Shown: positions 1-5,265 of the stretch, piece after piece | How the letters are laid out: each line of letters starts with the position of its first letter | How positions within the stretch are numbered: position 1 is the stretch's first letter | NCBI GenBank assembly: GCA_014728565.1 | Contig: WJLK01000117.1 | Location: forward strand, 1-5,888 | Length of the DNA: 5,888 nt | Direction: 5' to 3' | DNA from: Candidatus Pacearchaeota archaeon | GTDB taxonomy: Archaea; Nanobdellota; Nanobdellia; Pacearchaeales; GW2011-AR1 | Notes under the pieces: generated by a model | What the model saw: only the letters and a program-made list of their open reading frames with translations | The model's database searches: none | What the model was told of the DNA's origin: nothing | Program-made: the position numbers and the translations under genes

Positions 1-1
1 G

Positions 2-52
2 CTTAAGAAAGAAATTTTAAAAATTGACAAAAAATTATCAAAGAAAAAATAA
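2..52 (+). CDS. 3' end of an unidentified upstream gene (partial)
   Basis: Of the three plus-strand frames entering the window, only this one stays open for any distance. It gives 16 codons (LKKEILKIDKKLSKKK) and ends at TAA 50-52. The lysine-rich tail resembles the C-termini of other proteins here, such as the coiled-coil protein at the far end. The fragment is too short to identify a family, and it could be chance in such A-rich DNA. If real, the gene is convergent with the minus-strand radical SAM gene, whose stop lies 67 bases further on. Confidence 0.4.
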   Translation, partial: LKKEILKIDKKLSKKK

Positions 53-69
53 GGATTATGGATTCAAAC

Positions 70-113
70 TTTTTTTAATTTATTTAGTTTTTCTTTAAGA
101 AAATCAGTTTTTT
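70..113 (+). terminator. T-rich spacer between convergent genes, possible terminator
   Basis: The gap between two convergent stop codons carries T7 at 70-76, T5 at 88-92 and T6 at 108-113 on the plus strand. It also has a short AT-only dyad, TTTTCTT-T-AAGAAAA, at 89-103. Clusters of T-tracts without a GC-rich hairpin are typical of archaeal intrinsic termination, and this position suits a terminator for the upstream plus-strand gene. The minus-strand gene has weaker T-tracts on its own side. AT-rich composition makes such runs common, so this is tentative. Confidence 0.35.
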
Positions 114-119
114 AAAACT

Positions 120-1673
120 CTAAAACTTTTCATAATGATTCCACTCTCTATCATCAACACCTACTTTTTGAAATAAAAACATATTTTTAGGAGTGTTTTT
201 AATTTCTTTATAATTTTTTTTGTTATTTTTAATCCAGGAAACAACTGTTTTTGTTGAAGACATCCAATAATCATGAAAAAGAACAAATCCTTTTTGATTA
301 AGCATGAGATCAATATAATAAAAATCAATAAAAATTCCATCAAATTTATGATCACCATCGATAAAAGCAAAATCAAATTTTAAATTTTGCTTTAAAAGAT
401 TAGGAAGAGCATTATGAGATTTGTTTTCTATAAATTTTAAGAAATTATCAAGACCTATTTTTTTAATATTTTGTAATCCTATATTTCCGAAATTTTCTTT
501 TTGAAAAGGATCAATTACTAAATGTTTGCTTTTTGTAGCAGAAATAATGTATGCAGAGGAACAGCCGTATCCAAGACCTATTTCAATAGTTTTTTTGATG
601 TTTTTTTCTTTTAAAAACCTGTAAATGAATTTTCCTTCCTCTTTGGAAATTGATGTTGATTTACTTAGGATATCTAATTGTTCATATATAGAAAATTTTG
701 GACACTCTTTTTTAATTATGTTATCGATACTAAATCCATCATTAAAATGGTTCTCTGATAATTTCCTTATTTTGGATATTTTTGGAGAATCCATTGCAAA
801 TTCAATACCCTCATAATAACAATTGCATTTCTTAGATTTGCATGGTAAGGGTTTTTCTAAAATCTTTACATTATCATCAAAGATATTTCCTAGAATCATA
901 TCTTCACTATGGCATCTTTTTACATTACCCCTATAATCAATAGCTATATGGTCCTTTCCAGCTCTGCAGATGATTTCCTTAAAGCAGAGAGAACTTCCTA
1001 AAAGTTCTTTTTGATATTTTTTATTATCTATCATACTTCCTGGATTTTTATTATTTTTTTGATATTGTTTTAAAAAAAAATTCATAATTTTTACTTCTTT
1101 GTCAGTATAATTTTCTGGATATTCTTTTTTATTATATTTTCCTCTAAATCCCTCAGGTCTTATAGGGATATTTTGTTTTTTGAATTTATTATATATATTA
1201 TCTATTTCTTTTAGAACAGGAGGCCACATAACTACATGAACATTTGTTTTAAATCCTCTAGATTCTAAGTATTTTACTTTTTTTATGAATTCTTTAGTCA
1301 GATTTAATCTTTTATTCTCATAATAATGAAAAGAGCATTCAAATGAATTTACTTTTCTAGGATTAATAGTATCTGCAAATTTATAAATTAAGGGACTTGA
1401 TAGATTAGAATTTACTCCTATGAAATGCCTTTTTGTTAGTTTTTTACACAAACTCAGGAATCTCGGATGTAAAAAAGGTTCCCCCCCACTAATGTATATT
1501 TTCCAGGTTTTATTGGATTTATTAAAAAAATTAATAATGGGCTGGATATTTGGGTTTCCAATTAGTTTTTTATCCTCTCTTTTTTTTAAATCAACATAAC
1601 AATAGGGACATCTGAAATTGCAGAATAAATTGATAATCATGTTTGCACTCATTGTTTTATTAAATGTTTTCAT
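120..1673 (-). CDS. Radical SAM/SPASM-like protein fused to a class I SAM methyltransferase
   Basis: This is a 517-residue two-part enzyme. Residues ~10-200 form a radical SAM domain: the [4Fe-4S] motif CNFRCPYC supplies C18, C22 and C25, and the SAM-contacting SGGEP lies at 62-66. Residues ~230-290 hold further cysteines (C236, C254, C278, C283, C285) around a DYRGNVKRC stretch, the pattern of an auxiliary-cluster SPASM/Twitch region. Residues ~325-505 resemble the Methyltransf_24 type of class I methyltransferase: glycine-rich motif I (IEIGLGYGCSS, 363-373), an acidic strand end (VIDP, 386-389), IDGDH at 438-442 and FHDYW at 466-470. The cytosolic product could therefore do radical chemistry and methyl transfer on one substrate, perhaps a sugar or peptide precursor of the neighbouring glycan pathway; the substrate is inference. 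ATG 1671-1673 is the natural start: the radical SAM motif begins 18 residues in and no Shine-Dalgarno is seen upstream. The stop is TAG. The coding strand has a G7 run at the GGEP codons. Domain calls are strong, function is open. Confidence 0.9.
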   Translation of the reverse strand: MKTFNKTMSANMIINLFCNFRCPYCYVDLKKREDKKLIGNPNIQPIINFFNKSNKTWKIYISGGEPFLHPRFLSLCKKLTKRHFIGVNSNLSSPLIYKFADTINPRKVNSFECSFHYYENKRLNLTKEFIKKVKYLESRGFKTNVHVVMWPPVLKEIDNIYNKFKKQNIPIRPEGFRGKYNKKEYPENYTDKEVKIMNFFLKQYQKNNKNPGSMIDNKKYQKELLGSSLCFKEIICRAGKDHIAIDYRGNVKRCHSEDMILGNIFDDNVKILEKPLPCKSKKCNCYYEGIEFAMDSPKISKIRKLSENHFNDGFSIDNIIKKECPKFSIYEQLDILSKSTSISKEEGKFIYRFLKEKNIKKTIEIGLGYGCSSAYIISATKSKHLVIDPFQKENFGNIGLQNIKKIGLDNFLKFIENKSHNALPNLLKQNLKFDFAFIDGDHKFDGIFIDFYYIDLMLNQKGFVLFHDYWMSSTKTVVSWIKNNKKNYKEIKNTPKNMFLFQKVGVDDREWNHYEKF

Positions 1674-1702
1674 CTTATTGAATAAGGTGAGGATATAGAA
1701 AT

Positions 1703-1710
1703 TATAAAAA
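1703..1710 (-). promoter_or_regulatory. Putative archaeal-type TATA box for the radical SAM gene
   Basis: Read on the minus strand this is TTTTTATA, with purine/A-rich sequence (AATAAGC) just upstream, as in a BRE element. Its centre is about 33 bp before the ATG at 1673. A start site ~26 bp downstream would fall near 1680 and give a leader of only about 7 bases, which fits the lack of a Shine-Dalgarno. Such boxes arise easily by chance in AT-rich DNA. The paired arrangement with the box at 1716-1723 raises the likelihood. Confidence 0.4.
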
Positions 1711-1715
1711 GCTTA

Positions 1716-1723
1716 TTTTTATA
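1716..1723 (+). promoter_or_regulatory. Putative TATA box for the glycosyltransferase transcript
   Basis: TTTTTATA on the plus strand mirrors the box at 1703-1710, with only five bases between them (GCTTA). Transcription would begin near 1746, about 30 bases before the ATG at 1776. A second AT-rich candidate (TTATTATAATA) at about 1727-1737 would give a shorter leader. Neither leader contains a Shine-Dalgarno. Together the two boxes make a compact divergent promoter serving the radical SAM gene and the glycan operon. Confidence 0.35.
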
Positions 1724-1754
1724 CATTATTATAATATGTAACAAAGAATAAAAA

Positions 1755-1767
1755 TAATCTAAGATTA
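1755..1767. promoter_or_regulatory. 13-bp perfect dyad upstream of the glycosyltransferase start, possible operator
   Basis: TAATCT-A-AGATTA is a perfect inverted repeat with 6-bp arms. It ends 8 bp before the ATG at 1776 and lies in the predicted transcribed leader. Its position would suit a repressor site or a very small hairpin affecting initiation. The arms are mostly A/T and short dyads are frequent at this composition, so this is only a candidate. Confidence 0.2.
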
Positions 1768-1775
1768 AATTTTAA

Positions 1776-2474
1776 ATGATAAAGGCAGGATATAGGGGAA
1801 AAGGTTTTAAATTAGATCAAATAAAAAAGGAACTTATTGAATTGAGTATAAAACATCTTCACGGACCAGAAAAAATAAAGCTTTCAAAAGAGGATGTAAT
1901 AGTTCTTTGCTTAGTGAAAGATGGAGAGCAATATATTGAGGAATTTATTGAACATTATTTTAAATTAGGAGTAAAACATATTGTTTTTTTGGATAATATG
2001 AGTTCAGATAGGACCTTGGATATAGCGAGAAAATATGATAATGTAACTGTCTTACAGACAGGCCATCCTTTTAGAAATAACAATGACATGAGAATGAGGG
2101 AATTTCTAATTGAAAAATATGGGAAAAATAAATGGAGTTTGACTGTTGATATAGATGAATTTTTCGATTACCCTTATTCTGATATTATCAAATTAAAGGA
2201 TTTAATAAGATATCTTAATATAAATGATTACACTGCAGTTGTTACTCAGATGCTTGATTTATTTCCGGAAAATATATTAAGATTTAAAAAAAGAAAATTT
2301 GATTTAAAAAATCACAAGTATTATGAAATTTCAAATATAATAAAAAATAATTATTTTTTTGAAGAATGTGATTTTAAGAAGACAGATATTAAGATTTACA
2401 TAGGAGGTATTAGAAAAACTATTTTTTGTTTTGAGCCCTGGCTTACCAAACATGCGTTGCTTTTTTATGATTGA
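1776..2474 (+). CDS. Glycosyltransferase, Glyco_tranf_2_4-like N-terminal piece of a TGA-interrupted gene
   Basis: This is a 232-residue product of the GT-A fold, resembling the Glyco_tranf_2_4/GT92-like group. The nucleotide-binding half is clear: VIVLCLVKDGEQYIEEFIEHY at about 41-61, NMSSDRT at 74-80 and the metal/nucleotide-sugar DxD motif as DIDEFF at 125-130. TGA 2472-2474 cuts the domain before its expected end; the missing part (ending in the family-like LLHYKF stretch) continues in the same frame beyond the stop. A TAA lies immediately before ATG 1776, so the start cannot extend upstream. No Shine-Dalgarno is seen, in keeping with a short-leader first gene. The likely role is transfer of a sugar to a growing cytoplasmic glycan; donor and acceptor are unknown. 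Without its C-terminal part the fragment may not fold or act. Confidence 0.85.
   Translation: MIKAGYRGKGFKLDQIKKELIELSIKHLHGPEKIKLSKEDVIVLCLVKDGEQYIEEFIEHYFKLGVKHIVFLDNMSSDRTLDIARKYDNVTVLQTGHPFRNNNDMRMREFLIEKYGKNKWSLTVDIDEFFDYPYSDIIKLKDLIRYLNINDYTAVVTQMLDLFPENILRFKKRKFDLKNHKYYEISNIIKNNYFFEECDFKKTDIKIYIGGIRKTIFCFEPWLTKHALLFYD
2472..2474 (+). other. In-frame TGA inside the glycosyltransferase frame
   Basis: The context is TTT TAT GAT TGA AGA ACA CAA. The codon is number 233 of the combined frame, between the DxD core and the LLHYKF end of the first domain. Upstream and downstream frames are identical (both coordinates are 0 modulo 3 from 1776), so no frameshift is needed to join them. A small dyad GCAGA-TTTT-TCTGC at 2523-2536 lies ~50 bases on. 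It is weak and AT-looped, and does not look like a typical bacterial SECIS. Confidence 0.85.
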
Positions 2475-2540
2475 AGAACACAAAGAGGAAAATTAGGACA
2501 TGTTTTAAAAAAAGGAAAAATCGCAGATTTTTCTGCAGTT

Positions 2541-3629
2541 TTGTTACATTATAAATTCACAGATTATTTTTATGAATATGTGATAGATGCTGTTAATAAG
2601 GGATATCATTACAAAGATTCCCTGGAATACAGAAGATATTACGAGGTTTTGGATAAGAAAAATATTTTAAAATTAAGAAATAATGATGCTAGAGAGTTTG
2701 AAAATGTAAATGAACTTGTAGATAATGATTTTTTAGTAGTTTCTGAAAAATTCTTTAATTTTATTAATCAGATAAGTAAAAAAACAAATAAAGAGAATAT
2801 ATATCTCAGAGTTGAAGATATAAAAAAACATAAAATAGATAAAAATGGCTTTAGAAAAAAAGAAGATGTTTCATGCATAGTTGTTTGGAAAGATATAGGC
2901 ATAGAGAGATTAAAAAAATGTCTAATTAGTTTAAAAAACCAAGATTATCCTTTTTTTGAAGTTATTCTTGTAGATTACGGAAGTAAAAAAGAAAATTTTG
3001 TGAAATTAAAAAATTTTCTTAAAAAAAATAAAATATCTTATATTAGAGTTAAGAATGTAAAATTCTGGAATCGTTCTCACGCTTTAAATATTGGAATAAA
3101 AAGATCTCGAAGCAAGTATATTTTAGTTTCTGATATAGATATGATATTTGAAAAAAATTACATTAGTGAATGTGTTAGAGAGATGAAAAAGAATATTTAC
3201 CAGATTTTGTACACTGACATGATTGATTGTTCTAAAGGAGTTATTAAAAAAAATACAGATGTTTTAAAAGAATATCCTAAAATAAAAGAAAAATGTAATA
3301 GACTAAGTGATTTTTATAACAATTTAGAATATAGGTTTGGAATAAGCATATGTTTTTCACTGAGTTATTTTTTTAAGATAATCAGAGGATATGATGAAAA
3401 TTATAAATTATATGCTGCAGAAGATGATGATATAATAAAAAGATTTGAATTAATGAATCTTGATATAAAAAATATTAAAAATAAAACCTCTCACATACAT
3501 CAGTGGCATCCTAAGTTACAGGGAGTCAAAAAAATGAAATCACTAAATAGCAGTATTAAGAAAAACAGAATATATTTAAAACAAAACAACTCTGTAATAA
3601 GAAATTCCAATAGATGGGGTGAATTTTAG
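2541..3629 (+). CDS. Glycosyltransferase family 2 domain, C-terminal piece of the TGA-interrupted gene
   Basis: This piece has 362 residues if begun at TTG 2541, but that start is not trusted. It falls inside the conserved-looking AVLLHYKF stretch, no Shine-Dalgarno precedes it, and the frame is open back to the TGA at 2472. Residues 1-35 finish the first glycosyltransferase domain, and ~40-105 form a charged linker. From ~108 there is a second GT-A domain: VSCIVVWKD, SLKNQDYPFFEVILVDYGS, the FWNRSHALNIGI helix, DIDM at 198-201 as DxD, then GYDE at 283-286 and AAEDDD at 292-297, with a final HIHQWHP. The GYDE...EDDD pattern is that of the galactosyltransferase C-terminal (Glyco_transf_7C) type seen in chondroitin-synthase-like GT2 enzymes. 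It probably adds a sugar to the exported glycan; the sugar is unknown. The stop is TAG, and a 47-base gap separates it from the permease ATG at 3677. Confidence 0.8.
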   Translation: MLHYKFTDYFYEYVIDAVNKGYHYKDSLEYRRYYEVLDKKNILKLRNNDAREFENVNELVDNDFLVVSEKFFNFINQISKKTNKENIYLRVEDIKKHKIDKNGFRKKEDVSCIVVWKDIGIERLKKCLISLKNQDYPFFEVILVDYGSKKENFVKLKNFLKKNKISYIRVKNVKFWNRSHALNIGIKRSRSKYILVSDIDMIFEKNYISECVREMKKNIYQILYTDMIDCSKGVIKKNTDVLKEYPKIKEKCNRLSDFYNNLEYRFGISICFSLSYFFKIIRGYDENYKLYAAEDDDIIKRFELMNLDIKNIKNKTSHIHQWHPKLQGVKKMKSLNSSIKKNRIYLKQNNSVIRNSNRWGEF

Positions 3630-3660
3630 GAATTCTTTGCAAATATATTTAAAAAATACT

Positions 3661-3666
3661 GGTGAT
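3661..3666 (+). promoter_or_regulatory. Shine-Dalgarno GGTGAT that sets the permease start
   Basis: GGTGAT matches the complement of the conserved 16S rRNA tail (AUCACC) and lies 10 bases before ATG 3677, a normal spacing. The in-frame GTG at 3662-3664 lies within this motif and has no site of its own, so ATG 3677 is preferred. GGTGA-type sites are especially common in archaea, though bacteria share the same rRNA tail. Confidence 0.6.
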
Positions 3667-3676
3667 AGATATTAAT

Positions 3677-4447
3677 ATGAAAAAATATGTTAATAAGTTG
3701 AAAAGTATTCTCGGACTAGGATTATCTTTAGCTAAGGCAAATTTTAAACTTAGAAACGAAGGAAGCTTTTTAGGAATTTTCTGGTATTTATTAGAACCTC
3801 TTTTATTGTTTGCAGTTATTTTAGGAGTAAAAGTATTTTTTATTTCAGGAGATTTTCCAGATTATCCTATGTATCTGCTTTTAGGATTAATAATTTATAA
3901 TTTTTTTACAAGAGCAACCACCAGATCAACAGATCTCATAACTAATAATTCAAATTTTATAAAATCAATGAAGATCAATCATGAGTCTCTTGTTGTTTCA
4001 GCTGTCTTGGAGAATGTTTTTTCGCATTTTTTTGAAATATTGCTTTTTATAGGTTTTATGATATTTTTTAAAGCAAGTCTAATATGGATTTTGATATATC
4101 CCTTAATATTTGTATTTTTCTTTTTATTTGTTTTAGGAATCTCTTTTTTGTTAAGTACAGGAGGGGTTTATATAAATGATCTTCAAAATGTTTGGAGGAT
4201 TATAGCAAGACTTTTATTTTTTATAACTCCTATTTTTTATGTGATAATTGAGAAAAATATTATTTACTATATTAATTTATTTAATCCTCTTTTTTACTTT
4301 CTTGAGATATCTAGAGATATAATAATATATCATCAGTATCCAGGATTTGCATTTCTTTTAATTGCAGGCATTATAAGTCTTTCTTTCTTTTTTATTGGTA
4401 TTTTTATTTTCAGGAGATTTAAAAACAAATTTGCAGAAATGGTATGA
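3677..4447 (+). CDS. ABC-2 type polysaccharide export permease (Wzm/TagG-like)
   Basis: This 256-residue integral membrane subunit belongs to a glycan exporter and moves lipid-linked polysaccharide or teichoic-acid-like chains across the cytoplasmic membrane. After an amphipathic N-terminus comes the family-typical stretch LRNEGSFLGIFWYLLEPLL (25-43). About six hydrophobic spans follow, near 31-57, 65-82, 110-133, 136-160, 177-195 and 225-246. The basic tail FRRFKNKFAEMV is characteristic. Length is normal for Wzm/TagG. I chose ATG 3677 over GTG 3662 (5 residues longer) because of the GGTGAT site at 3661-3666. The stop TGA overlaps the ATPase start as ATGA, so the two subunits are translationally coupled. 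AT-rich sequence at 3641-3655 could hold an internal TATA box, which would keep the transporter expressed independently of the broken glycosyltransferase frame. Confidence 0.92.
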   Translation: MKKYVNKLKSILGLGLSLAKANFKLRNEGSFLGIFWYLLEPLLLFAVILGVKVFFISGDFPDYPMYLLLGLIIYNFFTRATTRSTDLITNNSNFIKSMKINHESLVVSAVLENVFSHFFEILLFIGFMIFFKASLIWILIYPLIFVFFFLFVLGISFLLSTGGVYINDLQNVWRIIARLLFFITPIFYVIIEKNIIYYINLFNPLFYFLEISRDIIIYHQYPGFAFLLIAGIISLSFFFIGIFIFRRFKNKFAEMV

Positions 4448-5205
4448 TGGATACAAGAATAGAGCTAAAAGATGTAGTAAAAAAATTTAACCTTGATACG
4501 AGAAAGAAAAGTTTTTTAGAAAGAATTTTGGATTTCTTGAAGGGTAAAAAAGAAAAAAAACAGATTCTAGCATTGGATAGTGTTTTCTTAGAGGCCAGGG
4601 CTGGTGAGAAAATCGGCATGATTGGTGTTAATGGAAGTGGGAAATCAACTTTATTAAGAGTTATAGCGGGAATTTATTTTGTGGATTCAGGAATTGTAAG
4701 AACAAGAGGAGAGATATCTTATATTACTGGATTCAAGTATGGATTAATTCCTAAACTCACTATGAGGGAGAATATTTTTTTAAATGGTTCAATAATGGGA
4801 TTAAGTCAGGAAGATATAAAAAAGAAGTTTGATGATATAGTGGATTTTTCAGAACTTAGAGATTATCTTGATACTAAACTGCAAAAATTTTCAAGTGGAA
4901 TGATCATTCGTTTATCAACTAGCATAGGTTTGTATTGCATAGCTCATAAAAATCCAGATGTTCTTTTAATAGATGAGGTTTTAGGTGCAGGAGCAGATAT
5001 AAATTTTCAGCAAAAATCTCTTAAAAAGATGGAGGAACTGATTAAAGGAGGTGCTACAGTTGTTTTTGTTAGCCATAATCTTGAATCTGTTAAAAAATAT
5101 TGTGATAGTGTTTTGTGGTTAGATAAAGGTAAAATAATCATGAGCGGGGATCCTGCTAAAGTAGTTAATAATTATCGTAGATATTTTAAAAGATTAAATA
5201 GATAG
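4444..5205 (+). CDS. ABC transporter ATPase for polysaccharide export (Wzt/TagH/KpsT-like)
   Basis: This 253-residue nucleotide-binding subunit powers the preceding permease. Walker A is GVNGSGKST at 61-69. The signature motif is the relaxed form FSSGM (149-153) typical of polysaccharide exporters in place of LSGGQ. Walker B is VLLIDE at ~173-178, the switch histidine is in VSHN (~209-212), and GFKYGLIPKLTMRENI near 96-111 is the family's Q-loop region. The N-terminal insertion LERILDFLKGKKEKK (25-39) is also usual for TagH/Wzt proteins. The protein ends shortly after the ATPase fold, so the carbohydrate-binding domain found in some Wzt proteins is absent. ATG 4444 overlaps the permease stop as ATGA; a second ATG follows at 4447. 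The stop is TAG. The membrane partner is certain from context, the exported glycan is not. Confidence 0.94.
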   Translation: MMDTRIELKDVVKKFNLDTRKKSFLERILDFLKGKKEKKQILALDSVFLEARAGEKIGMIGVNGSGKSTLLRVIAGIYFVDSGIVRTRGEISYITGFKYGLIPKLTMRENIFLNGSIMGLSQEDIKKKFDDIVDFSELRDYLDTKLQKFSSGMIIRLSTSIGLYCIAHKNPDVLLIDEVLGAGADINFQQKSLKKMEELIKGGATVVFVSHNLESVKKYCDSVLWLDKGKIIMSGDPAKVVNNYRRYFKRLNR

Positions 5206-5236
5206 TACTGTAAAAATATAATGTTTTATAATAATC

Positions 5237-5244
5237 TTTATATA
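5237..5244 (+). promoter_or_regulatory. Consensus archaeal TATA box (TTTATATA) before the coiled-coil gene
   Basis: TTTATATA is an exact match to the archaeal core promoter element, and AATAAT just upstream fits the purine-N-W-A-A-W pattern of a BRE. Its centre lies ~26 bp before ATG 5266, so transcription would start at or next to the start codon and give a leaderless mRNA. A second candidate (TTTTATAATA, ~5224-5233) would give a leader of about 12 bases containing a GGGTG at 5254-5258, which could act as ribosome-binding site. Either way the coiled-coil gene may have its own promoter in the 60-bp gap after the ATPase. Confidence 0.45.
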
Positions 5245-5265
5245 GAGTTTTATGGGTGTTTATAA

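Larger units (their letters stand above)
1776..3629 (+). pseudogene. Two-domain glycosyltransferase gene with an in-frame TGA (nonsense-split or recoded)
   Basis: The frame opened at 1776 is interrupted only by TGA 2472-2474 and then runs on to TAG 3627-3629: 617 codons counting the TGA, plus the stop. Translation directly after the TGA (RTQRGKLGHVLKKGKIADFS, then AVLLHYKF) looks like the normal end of the first glycosyltransferase domain, so the two pieces are one ancestral gene rather than two neighbours. A second glycosyltransferase domain occupies codons ~360-580. The cause could be a one-base substitution (for example GGA, AGA or CGA to TGA), a sequencing error, or readthrough. Genome-wide TGA reassignment is unlikely: about 1,200 codons of the other genes contain no internal TGA, tryptophan is TGG, and two genes appear to stop at TGA in ATGA overlaps. 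No convincing selenocysteine element is seen just downstream. Confidence 0.7.

Noticed and set aside
161..816. Additional open frames overlapping the radical SAM gene (161-376 minus, 625-816 plus)
   Set aside because: They lie wholly inside the well-supported 517-residue gene in other frames. Their low-complexity translations are shadows of it.
2475..2540. Selenocysteine insertion at the TGA
   Set aside because: The only nearby dyads (AAAAATC/GATTTTT and GCAGA/TCTGC around 2516-2536) are short, mutually exclusive and ~45-50 bases away. The enzyme class has no known catalytic Sec or Cys at this place.
2541..2543. TTG 2541 as the true start of an independent glycosyltransferase gene
   Set aside because: It splits a stretch that looks like the end of the first domain, lacks a ribosome-binding site, and the frame is open upstream to the TGA.
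1776..3629. TGA as a reassigned sense codon (Gly as in Gracilibacteria/SR1, or Trp as in mycoplasmas) throughout this genome
   Set aside because: Only one in-frame TGA occurs. The other genes, about 1,200 codons, have none; tryptophan is always TGG and glycine is mostly GGA. The permease and coiled-coil genes both end at TGA in ATGA overlaps. Reading through the permease TGA adds only a few residues before TAG.
3662..3664. GTG 3662 as the permease start
   Set aside because: This GTG lies within the GGTGAT Shine-Dalgarno that serves ATG 3677, and the five extra residues match nothing typical of the family.
4419..4619. Minus-strand open frame across the permease/ATPase junction
   Set aside because: It is antisense to two strongly supported genes and includes the region complementary to the Walker A upstream sequence. 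It shows no features of its own.
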